Assembly: GCF_001861355.1 (NCBI RefSeq)
Contig: NZ_MASN01000018.1
Coordinates: 331,836-395,835, forward strand
DNA length: 64,000 nucleotides
Source: Natrialba sp. SSL1
GTDB lineage: Archaea; Halobacteriota; Halobacteria; Halobacteriales; Natrialbaceae
Reading direction: 5' to 3'
Every line of letters begins with the position of its first letter. Positions within the stretch are counted from its first letter, which is position 1. Shown in pieces: positions 25,934 to 35,348 of the stretch. The notes below the pieces were generated by a model. That model was not told where the DNA came from. It did not search any database and saw only the letters and a list, made by a program, of their open reading frames with translations. Both the position numbers and the translations under genes were made by a program.

Positions 25934-27133
25934 TCACTGCAGCCACGTCTCTGCAACACCACGATACGTCTCGTAACAACGCTCGAGTACCTCGACTGAG
26001 ACGCTCTCGTCAGCAGTGTGGGCCTCACCGGGTTCGGACGCCCCGTAGATCACACACTCCGTTCCCGCCTCCGAGAGCCACCCCGCATCCGTCGCGTGCG
26101 GCTTCGTCACGAGTTCCGGTGAACCGGACTGCACGTCGTCAGCAACCGACTGGACCGTCCCCGCGAAGGACATGTCGTCACACCGCATCGGCGGGAGATC
26201 CTGGTCGACCGTCCACTCCACACCGACGAGTTCCTCGACCTGTCCGAGATCCGCGCGCTCGCCCGGCACCGTCCGCTCGTCGACCGTAATCGTACAACGG
26301 TCGGGGATCACGTTCATCGCCGTCCCGCCCTCGATTTCGGTGACCGCGATGGTACCCTCGAGTACCTCCCCAGTCACGTCGACCGCGGGGAACTCGAGTG
26401 CCCGGACGCGAGCGACGGCATCGGTCGCGCGGTAGATGGCGTTCTCACCGGCGTCGATCTCGCTGGCGTGGGCGGCACTGCCGTGTGCCGTAATCGTGCT
26501 GCCGCGGCGGCCCTTGTGGGCGACGGCGACGTCGGTCACGTCGGGACCGGAGTAGTTGGTCGAGCCCTCGCCGACGATGGCGTACTCGGGAGAAAAGCCC
26601 TCGCTGATGGCGTGTCGAGCGCCTGTACCGCCGACTTCCTCGCCCACGAAACTCGCGAAGACGAGTTCGCCGGGGGCGTCTGTCTCACCGGACTGTGAAG
26701 GGGGCGGGCTACTCGAGTCGGGCGCGTTGATATCGCTGTCGCGGAACGCGAGCATGGCTGCTGCGACGGCACCCTTCATGTCGGCTGTGCCGCGGCCGTA
26801 GAGGCGTCCGTTTCGCTCCTCGACGTGGGAGGAGCCGCCGGCCTCGAGTTGGGTGTCGTCCGGGGCGACGACGTCGTGGTGGCCGACGAGGGCGAGTGTG
26901 TCGCCATCCGGTGTGTCGCCCTCTGTTCGGTCACCTTTCCGCGCGATCACGTTCCCGACTGCGTCTCGCTCGACGTCCGCGTCCGTTTCGCGGCGGAGCC
27001 ACGACTCGATGAACTCGCCAGCCTCGGCCTCACCCTCATCTGTGTGGCTCGGAATCGAGACGAGTTCACGGGTCAGCGTCGCAACTGTCATACGCTGAGT
27101 GTCGTCGGCCGAGGTGTTCAGTCCACCGGACAT
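25934..27133 (-). CDS. M20 family metallopeptidase (ArgE/DapE/CPG2-like)
   Basis: This 399-residue di-zinc amidohydrolase shows ALVGHHDVVAPD (metal His86, catalytic Asp88-equivalent near 87), RGTADMKG (bridging Asp118), FVGEEVGGTG (catalytic and metal Glu165/166) and a late His in PHATDAGW. Members deacylate N-acyl amino acids or cleave dipeptides; ArgE, DapE and CPG2 cannot be told apart here. An acidic Ser/Pro insertion lies near residues 135-153. Start at 27133 or an in-frame ATG at 27091 (MTVATLTREL) are both possible; the second begins the conserved fold. Confidence 0.9.
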   Translation of the reverse strand: MSGGLNTSADDTQRMTVATLTRELVSIPSHTDEGEAEAGEFIESWLRRETDADVERDAVGNVIARKGDRTEGDTPDGDTLALVGHHDVVAPDDTQLEAGGSSHVEERNGRLYGRGTADMKGAVAAAMLAFRDSDINAPDSSSPPPSQSGETDAPGELVFASFVGEEVGGTGARHAISEGFSPEYAIVGEGSTNYSGPDVTDVAVAHKGRRGSTITAHGSAAHASEIDAGENAIYRATDAVARVRALEFPAVDVTGEVLEGTIAVTEIEGGTAMNVIPDRCTITVDERTVPGERADLGQVEELVGVEWTVDQDLPPMRCDDMSFAGTVQSVADDVQSGSPELVTKPHATDAGWLSEAGTECVIYGASEPGEAHTADESVSVEVLERCYETYRGVAETWLQ

Positions 27134-27178
27134 CGTGGATCACCCGCCGAGTCGTGCTCAAATCGCCGTTCACCGTGC

Positions 27179-28915
27179 TCAAACAGACCGGTCCGGCTGG
27201 CTGTCGTCGACCCCCGTCTCGACCTCATCAGTAAGCCGATCGACAGAGTCGCGGACAGTCCGAAGACTCGCCGTCTGTTCCTCACTCGCCGCCGCAACCG
27301 ATGCAGCCGAACTCGCAACCTCGTTGGCCGACTCCGAGAGATCGGCAAGCGTCTGTGCCGTCGATTCGACGCCGGCGACCTGTTGATCGGCTGCGGCCGC
27401 AACCTCGTCCATTCGCGCGGTCGTCGTCTGTGCCGACTCGTGGATCTCCTCGAGTGAGTCGATCGTTCGACGGACGCGATCTGTGCCGGTATCGACGCGC
27501 TCGACCGTCTCCTCGGTGGTCTCGACTGCGGCGGCGGCATCCTCGCGGATCGCCTCCGCGGCGCGTGCAATGTCTGCGAGATCAGTCTTCGTCTGCTGGG
27601 CGAACGAGCGGACCTCGCTGGCGATGATGCCCATGGTTTCGCTGCTGTTTCCAGTGTCGGCACCAGCGCCACTGTCGCCCGTCGCTCGAGCGGATTCGAT
27701 CTTCGCGTTCGCCGCCAGCACCGACGTTCGCTGTGTCAGGTCGTCGAGTCGGTCGACGAGATCGTCGATCGCTTCGATCCGGTCGGCGAGCGCGTCCATG
27801 TCCGCTGCGACGTGATCGGTCGCGTCCTCGATTGCACCGAGTTCGTCCAGCGCCTCGTCGGCCGCGTCGACGCCGTCGGCGGCGAGGCGCTCGGTTCGGG
27901 CACTCTCTGTGCGGGCCGCGTCGGCTGCGTATGCGATTTCGTCAGCCGCGTTGCTGACGTCGTCGAGTTCCCGGGCGGCACTTTCGATGTGAGTCGCCTG
28001 CGTTTCGGTCTGGTCACTGATCGATTCAGCCCGCTGGGCGACCGTCTCCCCCGCGGTGTGAAGGTCAGCAAGCGGTGCCTGAACGTCAGACTCGACCTCC
28101 CGAGCGAGAGCGGCCCGTCGCTCGATTTCGTCTTCGAGCCGCTGTGCGTCGGCGTCGACGTACGTGTCGACCGCGATTTGCATATCGAGGTTGAGCAGCC
28201 GCAACAGCGAGAGCACGTCCAGCATGCCGTCGTCGATCGCCTCGCGAACCGTCGTTTCGAACGACTCCTCGAGTGCGGTTTGCGTTGCGTCGCCGTCGGC
28301 GTCACCGTTGTCCAACTCGGCTCCTGTCTCCGCTCCCGGTTCCGCATTGTGACGCCCGAATCCCAGCGCGTTTACGACCCGACCGAGTCCGCCGGCCGAC
28401 TCTTCGGCCTCCGCCTCGCGTTCGTCCGCCCACTCGATGATTGCATCCACGACCTGTTGCTGGACGCGCTCGTTCAATCGCGAGAGCAGTAGTTCGTAGT
28501 AGACGCCGTACTGTCCCACGTAGTGGTGCAGCGGCATGTCGAGCAGCTCGTGGAGCTTGCCGATCCGAGCACGATTCGCGAAAAAGTCCTGGTCGTACGA
28601 GCCGGTCGCCAGCGAGACCAGATACGCCTGCTGGGTCTGTTTCAGCGCGTCAGTCCCCTTGGGCGATCGGTTGACGATTGCCTGCGTTCGGTCGTACTGC
28701 AGGACGTTGTCATAGAAGTCGTCGGCGATCGCTTCCCGGTTGTCACGCAACAGCGGCTCGAGATCGGCGAGTCGCCGCTCGTCAGCTGAGTCGAAGCCGA
28801 TGAATGCTTTCCGCCAGGCGAGTTCACCGTCGTCGAGTCCGATGCGGTCGACGAGGTCGTCGACGTCGAACGTGCCGTTGAGTCCGCCGTTTCCGAACGT
28901 CTCCTCCGGTTGCAT
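27179..28915 (-). CDS. HemAT-type globin-coupled sensor / methyl-accepting transducer
   Basis: This 578-residue soluble transducer has an N-terminal sensor globin (residues about 25-180) with a proximal-His candidate H122 in ARIGKLHELLDMPLHHYVGQ, then a linker and a long coiled coil of MCP type to the C-terminus. HemAT binds O2 at heme and signals aerotaxis to CheA/CheW. The hairpin tip (about residues 395-440) is abnormal: after SARA the canonical GExGRGFAVVA is replaced by a longer TGDSGAGADTGNSSETMGII segment. CheA/CheW contacts may be lost. The ATG at 28915 starts the known HemAT-like N-terminus. No che genes are nearby. Confidence 0.88.
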   Translation of the reverse strand: MQPEETFGNGGLNGTFDVDDLVDRIGLDDGELAWRKAFIGFDSADERRLADLEPLLRDNREAIADDFYDNVLQYDRTQAIVNRSPKGTDALKQTQQAYLVSLATGSYDQDFFANRARIGKLHELLDMPLHHYVGQYGVYYELLLSRLNERVQQQVVDAIIEWADEREAEAEESAGGLGRVVNALGFGRHNAEPGAETGAELDNGDADGDATQTALEESFETTVREAIDDGMLDVLSLLRLLNLDMQIAVDTYVDADAQRLEDEIERRAALAREVESDVQAPLADLHTAGETVAQRAESISDQTETQATHIESAARELDDVSNAADEIAYAADAARTESARTERLAADGVDAADEALDELGAIEDATDHVAADMDALADRIEAIDDLVDRLDDLTQRTSVLAANAKIESARATGDSGAGADTGNSSETMGIIASEVRSFAQQTKTDLADIARAAEAIREDAAAAVETTEETVERVDTGTDRVRRTIDSLEEIHESAQTTTARMDEVAAAADQQVAGVESTAQTLADLSESANEVASSAASVAAASEEQTASLRTVRDSVDRLTDEVETGVDDSQPDRSV

Positions 28916-29124
28916 TGGTTGGAAGTCGATCGGGGGCGTATCATTGAACTTTCCGTGACTGTTCTCGCAGAATAAGAATGGGTACAGATCGTCATGTACA
29001 GCCGAGCGGTCGGTGAACTGCACACCAGCCACTGCAATGGACAAGCGGCCACCCAACGAACCAGACCAGAACCAACCCCGCGGCCAAGCAGTGAAAGCGA
29101 AACCGTGGCCATGCGGTGAACACC

Positions 29125-29132
29125 CTTATAGG
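29125..29132 (+). promoter_or_regulatory. TATA box of the PINc ATPase gene
   Basis: The sequence cttatagg is centred about 26 nt before the ATG at 29154, consistent with a leaderless transcript. Confidence 0.6.
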
Positions 29133-29153
29133 CGTACGTGAACCAGTTCAGGT

Positions 29154-31049
29154 ATGAACGTCGTGCCGGATACGAGCGTGGTCATCGACGGCCGCGTCTC
29201 GGCGACGATTGACGATGGGCAGTTCGAGGGAGCGACGATTTCCGTCCCCGAAGCGGTCGTCGCAGAACTCGAGGCGCAGGCCAACGACGGCATCGAGACC
29301 GGCTGGGACGGCCTGGAAGAACTCCAGCGGCTCGCCGACCGCGCCGACGAGGGCGCGATCGAACTCGAGTACGTCGGAGAGCGACCGAACGCGATCGAGC
29401 GCGGGCACGCCTCCGAGGGCGAGATCGACGCGCTGATCCGCGACATTGCGGAGGACCTCGAGGCGACCTTCCTCACGAGCGACATCGTGCAGGCCGAGGT
29501 CGCCGAGGCGAAGGGCCTCGACGTCGAGCACGTTGCCCCGGACACCCGCGAGGTCGACGTAGGGACGCTGACCGTCGAGACGTACTTCGACGAGGCGACG
29601 ATGAGCGTCCACCTGAAGACGGACACCGTCCCGATGGCAAAGCGCGGCGAACTCGGCGAGATGCGCTACGAGGAAATAGCCGACGAGCCGTTGGACGAGG
29701 CGACAATGGACGAGTACGCCCGCGAGGTCATCGACGCCGCGAAGGAGTCCGCGGAGGGCTTCATCGAGCTCTCGGAGCCGGGCATGAAGATCGTCCAGTT
29801 CCGGGACTACCGGATCGCCATCGGTCGCCCGCCGTTTGCGGACGGGATCGAGATCACTGCGGTTCGGCCGATCGCACAGACGGACATCGAGGACTACGAG
29901 AACGCCGAGGAGCTGAAAGACCGCCTTCTGGAGCGCCAGCGCGGCGTCCTCATCTCCGGTGCGCCCGGGGCAGGGAAGTCGACCTTCGCCCAGGCGGTCG
30001 CCCGGTTCATCTCGAACCACGACTACGCGGTCAAGACGATGGAAAAGCCGCGGGACCTGCAGGTCGGTCCCGAGATCACCCAGTACACCGAACTCGGCGG
30101 CGAGATGGCGAAGACGGCGGACGCCCTGCTGATGGTCCGACCGGACTACACCATCTACGACGAGGTCCGAAAGACCGACGACTTCGAGGTCTTCGCGGAC
30201 ATGCGCCTCGCCGGCGTCGGCATGATCGGCGTCGTACACGCGACCCGTCCGATCGACGCCCTGCAGCGCCTCGTCGGCCGCGTCGAACTCGGGATGATTC
30301 CACAGGTCGTCGACACCGTCGTCTACATCGAGGCCGGGGAGGTCAACACCGTCTACGACGTGCGCACGGAGGTCAAGGTGCCCGCAGGTCTTACCGAGGA
30401 GGACCTCGCACGCCCCGTCATCCAGGTCACGAACTTCGAAACCGGAGAGCCGGAGTACGAAATCTACACCTTCAACCGGCAGGTCGTCACCGTCCCCCTC
30501 AAAGAGGACGAGGGCGGCCCCGGCAGCGAATCCGGCGTCGACCGCATCGCGAAGCAGGAGATCGAACGCGAGATTCGCTCCGTCGCCCGCGGCTACGTCG
30601 ACGTCCAGTTGAAGGGCCAGAACACCGCCACCGTCTACGTCGAAGATGACGACATCTCGAGTGTCATCGGGAAAGGCGGCGGCCGAATTACGGATATCGA
30701 GAACCGGCTCGGGATCGATATCGACGTGCGGACGCACGACGAGAATCCGAACTACGGCGCAGGTGCGGGTGGTGCAAGCGCGAACGGCGGCGGTGGCGGT
30801 AGCAGTGGCGGCAGCGGCGGACAGGCCGCAGGCCAGATGGTCACGCCCGAAATCACCTCCCGCCACATCGTCATTCCCGTCGACGGCAACCACGGCGAGA
30901 CCGTCGAGGTCCAGGCTGGCGGCGACTACCTCTTCACCGCAACGGTGAGCCGCGGCGGCGAAATTCAGGTCTCGCGCGGCAGCGCGATCGCAGACGAGTT
31001 AGAGCAGGCGATCGACCGCAAGGATCCGGTTACGGTCGTTCCGTCGTAA
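29154..31049 (+). CDS. PINc/VapC-domain ATPase with KH domain
   Basis: This 631-residue protein has an N-terminal PIN domain (MNVVPDTSVVIDGRVS with Asp6 and Asp12; further acidic residues to about 130), a RecA/secretion-type ATPase with P-loop GAPGAGKST near residue 269 and Walker-B-like RPDYTIYDEV, a KH motif (VIGKGGGRITDIENRLGID, near 505), a Gly/Ser-rich linker (about 540-565) and a C-terminal TRAM-like tail. The combination is that of archaeal PIN-ATPase-KH proteins thought to act on RNA, possibly as an ATP-driven nuclease. It is divergent from the HemAT gene. Activity on a defined RNA is not known. Confidence 0.92.
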   Translation: MNVVPDTSVVIDGRVSATIDDGQFEGATISVPEAVVAELEAQANDGIETGWDGLEELQRLADRADEGAIELEYVGERPNAIERGHASEGEIDALIRDIAEDLEATFLTSDIVQAEVAEAKGLDVEHVAPDTREVDVGTLTVETYFDEATMSVHLKTDTVPMAKRGELGEMRYEEIADEPLDEATMDEYAREVIDAAKESAEGFIELSEPGMKIVQFRDYRIAIGRPPFADGIEITAVRPIAQTDIEDYENAEELKDRLLERQRGVLISGAPGAGKSTFAQAVARFISNHDYAVKTMEKPRDLQVGPEITQYTELGGEMAKTADALLMVRPDYTIYDEVRKTDDFEVFADMRLAGVGMIGVVHATRPIDALQRLVGRVELGMIPQVVDTVVYIEAGEVNTVYDVRTEVKVPAGLTEEDLARPVIQVTNFETGEPEYEIYTFNRQVVTVPLKEDEGGPGSESGVDRIAKQEIEREIRSVARGYVDVQLKGQNTATVYVEDDDISSVIGKGGGRITDIENRLGIDIDVRTHDENPNYGAGAGGASANGGGGGSSGGSGGQAAGQMVTPEITSRHIVIPVDGNHGETVEVQAGGDYLFTATVSRGGEIQVSRGSAIADELEQAIDRKDPVTVVPS

Positions 31050-31051
31050 CA

Positions 31052-31076
31052 CCGCGAACGGAGTGAGCGGCTTTTT
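31052..31076 (+). terminator. Hairpin plus T5 after the PINc ATPase gene
   Basis: A short stem, ccgc (31052-55) with gcgg (31067-70), is followed by ttttt (31072-76), three bases after the TAA stop. A direct repeat of gaacggagtgag occurs here and again at about 31085. Confidence 0.5.
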
Positions 31077-31137
31077 GGAGCCTTCATGAACGGAGTGAGT
31101 GACGGGCCAGCGAGAGCGAATTCTCGCAGGGAAGGGG

Positions 31138-32541
31138 TCAAGAGACAAGCGTATACCGCCGCCCAGGTCCCTTGTAGAGTCCGTACAGTCCGTCGTCGGC
31201 AACCACTACCAGTCTGTCGTCGGCGAGCAGCAGGTCGTCTCGACACGAGACTTCCTCGAGTGGTCGTACACTCCACCAGGACTCACCCTCGGCAGTGATA
31301 GCCACGAGCCCACAACTATTCATTGATGGTCCAACTCCCCAGCCGTAGACGCCGTCTGCGTCGGCGACGAGCGTCCCACGGAACGCGTAGTCGTCGCGCC
31401 GCCAGGCGAGGTCACCTGACGCAGCGTCGACAGCCGTGAGTACGTCGCCAGCGCGACAGTACACCCGCGCCGTGTCGGAAGCTGACGCGGAAGCAGAAAC
31501 GGGACGCAACGTCACTCCACCCATCTCGGCAGTCTCGGTGAGGGGTACCGTGAACTGCTGCTCGCCGTCCGGAGCGATCCCCCGTACTTCCGGAACGTGC
31601 TCGTCACTGCCGTCGAGAGCCACGAGAGCGGACTCCCCGACAGCGACGACATCCCTGAAACGAGGGTGGGTGCTGCTGGATTGGACGGTGCCGTCCGAAT
31701 CGAGGCAGACCAGTGCTGGGTCGTAACCAGAATCTGGGTTGCTAGCGGTGAGAACCCAGAGATCGTCCGTCGTGATTGCGGTTGCGCTGAGCAGAACGTC
31801 GGTGTCGTCGTCAGTGGTGCTGTTGGTGCCGTCATCACCGGTTCGGCCGCCGAGATCGGCAAGTGTCTGCTCGAAGCGCAACTCGCCGGTGTCGGTGTCG
31901 AAGCAGACGAGTCCATCGGAATGCGTGCCGACGAGAAGCGACGAGTCGATTCCGGATCGTGCGGTCCGAAGCGCGAGTTCCGGGCCGTCCCAGGTGATCT
32001 CCCAGCGTATGGGGGTCTCGGTCGAGGACTCGGAACTACTATTATTACTATTACTATTACTATTACTACTGTTGCTGGTGCCAGAACTCGAGCCGATGTC
32101 GGTGTTGGAACCAGTGCTTGACCCGTCTTCACCCCCATCCGTCTCGTACGCGATCGAAACGATGCGGTCGTCCTCCAACTGAAAGTACGCATCCCCATCG
32201 GAAACCGCTGGCACCCCGACGTACTGCGCCGGTGTACTCCCGCTCCAGACGCGGTCTCCACTCGAGTCCCGAAGCGTGAGAGCGGCGTCGTCGACCTCGC
32301 CAAACCCGTTTTGGGTGAACGTGCGTCCGCTGCGATTGCGAACGTGGGCGACGTGTGATCCATCGGAGAACCAGCGGTCGTCCGCCGTCCGCATCGGGCC
32401 AGGGACGTTCGAGCGACCGGTTGCATGGTGCCAGTCGAACTCGCCGCCACCGGGCTGGTAGCCACAGCCGGCAACTGCGGTCGCCAGCCCGGTTCCGACA
32501 GCGGTGAGTACTCGCCGCCGAGTGAGTCGGCCCTCTGTCAT
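31138..32541 (-). CDS. Tat-exported lipoprotein with PQQ-like beta-propeller
   Basis: This 467-residue protein starts TEGRLTRRRVLTAVGTGLAT with a lipobox VAGCG, i.e. Tat signal (twin Arg) and Cys lipidation, so it is exported and membrane-anchored. The remainder has propeller-like blades (DGLVCFDTDTGELRFEQTL, VLTAVDAASGDLAWRRDD) as in PQQ-binding-like repeat proteins such as BamB homologues. Its ATG overlaps the stop of the M48 protease gene (ATGA). A Ser/Asn run around residues 155-170 is encoded by an (actatt) microsatellite. No catalytic residues are apparent; a binding or scaffolding role is inferred. Confidence 0.82.
   Translation of the reverse strand: MTEGRLTRRRVLTAVGTGLATAVAGCGYQPGGGEFDWHHATGRSNVPGPMRTADDRWFSDGSHVAHVRNRSGRTFTQNGFGEVDDAALTLRDSSGDRVWSGSTPAQYVGVPAVSDGDAYFQLEDDRIVSIAYETDGGEDGSSTGSNTDIGSSSGTSNSSNSNSNSNNSSSESSTETPIRWEITWDGPELALRTARSGIDSSLLVGTHSDGLVCFDTDTGELRFEQTLADLGGRTGDDGTNSTTDDDTDVLLSATAITTDDLWVLTASNPDSGYDPALVCLDSDGTVQSSSTHPRFRDVVAVGESALVALDGSDEHVPEVRGIAPDGEQQFTVPLTETAEMGGVTLRPVSASASASDTARVYCRAGDVLTAVDAASGDLAWRRDDYAFRGTLVADADGVYGWGVGPSMNSCGLVAITAEGESWWSVRPLEEVSCRDDLLLADDRLVVVADDGLYGLYKGPGRRYTLVS
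32035..32070. repeat. Trinucleotide/hexanucleotide microsatellite inside a CDS
   Basis: The plus-strand sequence is a run of act and att triplets with three or four exact actatt units (about 32047-32066). On the coding strand it reads AGT AAT repeats, giving Ser-Asn. It is AT-rich inside a GC-rich gene. Unit changes by 3 or 6 bp would keep frame. Confidence 0.85.
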
Positions 32542-33629
32542 CCCAGATCACTCCCCGTACTCGCCGCAGCGGTCATCCCACCAGTCTCGCGTTCGAGTTC
32601 ACGAAGGCGGTCGATTCGGGTCTCGGTCGGCGGATGCGTGTCTGGAAAGATGTCCGTGCTGATGAGCTCTTGCGAGCCGAACGCGCGGTCCTCGAGCGGC
32701 GCGAGGTACAGCGCCTCCACGCCACCGTCGAGCTTCCGAAGATCTTCGTCGGGCTGATTGGGCAGTTCTGAATCGAGCGTCTCGAGTGCACTCGCGAGCG
32801 CCGCCGGCGATCCGGTGATCGTGGCGGCGGCGCGGTCTGCGACGTACTCGCGTTCGCGCGAGAGAACGCGGTAAAACAGGACGCTCGCGAGCCAGAACAT
32901 CGCCGAGACGGTCAGCGTTACGACCGCACAGACGGTGATGACGACGATGGCGACGAGCAGTGCACGACCGTCGCTGTCCCCGCCCGATCCGCCGGAGCTG
33001 AAGCCTGAGCCGAGCAGCCGATAGAAGCCGTAGAGGACGTAGAACGCGACGAAAGCGAGATAGTACGTGATCGTCGGCAACAGCCACGCGACGGTCATCA
33101 GGTTGGCGTCACGGTTCGAAATATGCGCGAGTTCGTGTGCGAGGACGGCCTCGAGTTCCTCCTCGGAGAGCATCTCGAGTAAGCCGGTCGTGACCACGAC
33201 GTACTCCTCGTCTGCCCGCCCGACACCGGCGACCGCGAACGCGTTCGGCACGGTGCTGTCGATCACTGCGACGCCAGGGGTTGCGATGCCAATCTGTGAC
33301 GACAGGCGCGTCACTGTTGCGTGCAGAGACGGGTACGCATCAGCGTCGACTGGCCGTGCGTCGACCGACCGCAGGACAGCGCTCGGACCGTATCGGTACT
33401 GAACGAGGAGGCCACCGAGGACGACGACGGTCAGGAGCAACGGATCGACGTAGAACTCACCGTGGAACGGCCGTTCGTTCGCCCACTCGAGGAGCGCGAT
33501 ACCGACGGTGTTCGCGAGAAATACGAACGTGTAGACGAACGCGAACGGCAAGCAGACGACGAGTGTGAGGGCGACTCCCATTCGGAAGCGAAAGCCGCGT
33601 CCGGGAACGGGTGTCTGCGTTGACGGCAT
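32538..33629 (-). CDS. M48 family membrane metalloprotease (HtpX-like)
   Basis: This 363-residue protein has two N-terminal helices (ALTLVVCLPFAFVYTFVFLA and a second near 65-80), the zinc motif HELAH at residues 165-169, two more helices, and EREYVAD carrying the third ligand Glu around residue 258. HtpX proteases degrade damaged membrane proteins. The ATG at 33629 gives MPSTQTPVPG; codons upstream lack coding character. The gene is coupled (4-nt overlap) to a Tat lipoprotein with a propeller, suggesting the two work together at the membrane, by inference from the coupling only. Confidence 0.9.
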   Translation of the reverse strand: MPSTQTPVPGRGFRFRMGVALTLVVCLPFAFVYTFVFLANTVGIALLEWANERPFHGEFYVDPLLLTVVVLGGLLVQYRYGPSAVLRSVDARPVDADAYPSLHATVTRLSSQIGIATPGVAVIDSTVPNAFAVAGVGRADEEYVVVTTGLLEMLSEEELEAVLAHELAHISNRDANLMTVAWLLPTITYYLAFVAFYVLYGFYRLLGSGFSSGGSGGDSDGRALLVAIVVITVCAVVTLTVSAMFWLASVLFYRVLSREREYVADRAAATITGSPAALASALETLDSELPNQPDEDLRKLDGGVEALYLAPLEDRAFGSQELISTDIFPDTHPPTETRIDRLRELERETGGMTAAASTGSDLG

Positions 33630-33815
33630 TGACTCGGCATCGACCGCGGACCGGTATAGTTGTTGTAGATTGATGTTTGGAGAGTTAGTGAGTGGTCGGG
33701 GTATTGGGTGTGAGTATTCAACCAACATCAGTAATGACCACTAGCTGTTTAAGGAGTAGTCACATATACGAGACGATCGTCCACTGAGTTAGCCATACAA
33801 TGGTGTTTCACAACA

Positions 33816-34802
33816 ATGTCAACTGACGCCGAGACCGACGGTCGCTCGACCTGCACCGCACCCGACGAACCGTTCATCGTAACGCGACCACGTCTCGAGG
33901 TCGTTCGCTCCCGGATTGTCGACTCGATTCAACAGCGCGTCGCCGATGCAGGTGCCCACGGCGTCGTCGTCGCGATGAGCGGCGGCCTCGATTCGACCGT
34001 CACGGCAACGCTGGCCGTCGAGGCACTCGGCCCCGAACGCGTCCTCGGCCTCGCACTCCCGTGTCACAAAACCGAACAGCGCGACGCCCGCGACGCCCGC
34101 ACAATTGCGGCAGGACTCGGCATGGCGTTCACCGAGATTCAACTGCGGCCGCTTCTCGAGTTGTTCGACGACACGGTGGCGAGTGTACTCGAGTGTCGGC
34201 TCGACGGAGACGGGAGGAGAGGCAGGGTCGAAATCGAAGATGACGACAGTGGCGGAGACGGCGAGAGCGGCAGTACCGACGACAGCGCCAGCAGTGCGCG
34301 ACCCAACGAACGCAACTGCGAACTCGGGAACGTCGTTGCACGCCTTCGGATGAGTTGTGCCTACTACGCGGCCAACCGCGAGCAGCGACTCGTCCTCGGC
34401 ACGGCGAACCGCTCGGAGTTGTTACTCGGTTACTTCACCAAGTACGGCGACGGAGCGGCGGACAGCTATCCGATCGGCGACCTCTACAAGACCGAAGTGC
34501 GAGCGCTCGCACAACGAATCGGCGTTCCGCGGCGGATCATCAGCAAGTCGCCGACGGCTGGCTTCTGGGCCGACCAGACCGACGCCGACGAGCTCGGTGC
34601 CCCGTACGAGACGATCGATCCACTGCTGTTCCGGCTGGTCGAACAAGCGCAATCAGTCACCGAGGCTGCTGCCGATCTCGATCTCGACTCGGAGACGGCG
34701 CGAGCGATTGCGTGGCTGTGTGCCGAAACCGAGCACAAACGATGTCGACCGCCGATACCGGATGTCGATCGGCTCAAGCGCGGCGGTACCGACGCGAACT
34801 GA
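33816..34802 (+). CDS. nadE: NAD synthetase
   Basis: This 328-residue enzyme makes NAD from deamido-NAD. The PP-loop SGGLDSTV is at residues 55-62 and later marks are GTANRSELLLGYFTKYGDGA, PIGDLYKTEV and ISKSPTAGFWADQTDADELG. No glutaminase domain is fused, so ammonia is the direct nitrogen source or a partner is needed. Residues about 130-165 form an acidic Asp/Ser/Arg insertion (EIEDDDSGGDGESG) in a surface loop, longer than in other nadE products I know. An AT-rich region precedes it, with a cacatatac patch near 33760. Confidence 0.93.
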   Translation: MSTDAETDGRSTCTAPDEPFIVTRPRLEVVRSRIVDSIQQRVADAGAHGVVVAMSGGLDSTVTATLAVEALGPERVLGLALPCHKTEQRDARDARTIAAGLGMAFTEIQLRPLLELFDDTVASVLECRLDGDGRRGRVEIEDDDSGGDGESGSTDDSASSARPNERNCELGNVVARLRMSCAYYAANREQRLVLGTANRSELLLGYFTKYGDGAADSYPIGDLYKTEVRALAQRIGVPRRIISKSPTAGFWADQTDADELGAPYETIDPLLFRLVEQAQSVTEAAADLDLDSETARAIAWLCAETEHKRCRPPIPDVDRLKRGGTDAN

Positions 34803-34844
34803 GTGACAGCGGCCGCTGGCTACTAAACTATTCGGTCCAGTCGT

Positions 34845-35255
34845 CTACTCTGCTTCGTACCGGTACAGGTTCGGATTCCGCCACCAGAACAGCCCCCAGG
34901 AGAGCATGAACCCGGCACCCATCGCGATAATGTCCTGCAGGATCTGCCAGAGGCCAAATCCGACGATCGCGACCAGCGCGAGCGCCGAGCCGAGTGCGGC
35001 ACCGACGATGACGAACAACACGTCACCGATGATGTGCTCGCGCGGCTGCTCCCAGTAGTGTTGGCGGTCCTCGTCGTACCAGACGCCGACGTAGATCAAC
35101 ACCGGCGACATCGCCGTAATAATCGTGACGACCTGAAAGTCCGGCCCCAACCCTGCTGGTCCGAGGACCGTGAAGTTGAGCAAATTCGCGATCATCGCCG
35201 TCGCGAACAATCCGACCAACAGCCAGCCCCACCGTGGTAACGCCTCCTTGTCCAT
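34845..35255 (-). CDS. 136-aa membrane protein, four predicted helices
   Basis: Helices are WGWLLVGLFATAMIANLLNF, FQVVTIITAMSPVLIYVGVW, IIGDVLFVIVGAALGSALAL and DIIAMGAGFMLSWGLFWWR. A polar loop (YDEDRQHYWEQPREH) separates the second and third. This is a haloarchaeal hypothetical and I recognise no family. The neighbour upstream on the same strand, 94 bp away, is a winged-helix regulator; they may form one transcript. Confidence 0.75.
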   Translation of the reverse strand: MDKEALPRWGWLLVGLFATAMIANLLNFTVLGPAGLGPDFQVVTIITAMSPVLIYVGVWYDEDRQHYWEQPREHIIGDVLFVIVGAALGSALALVAIVGFGLWQILQDIIAMGAGFMLSWGLFWWRNPNLYRYEAE

Positions 35256-35348
35256 ATCTGGGGAGCGTCACTGTATCAAAATAATCCTGCCGTTCTTGGT
35301 GTCATCGTCGATTCGGACAACAAGAAAGAGAGTGGCAGCGGGAGACGG

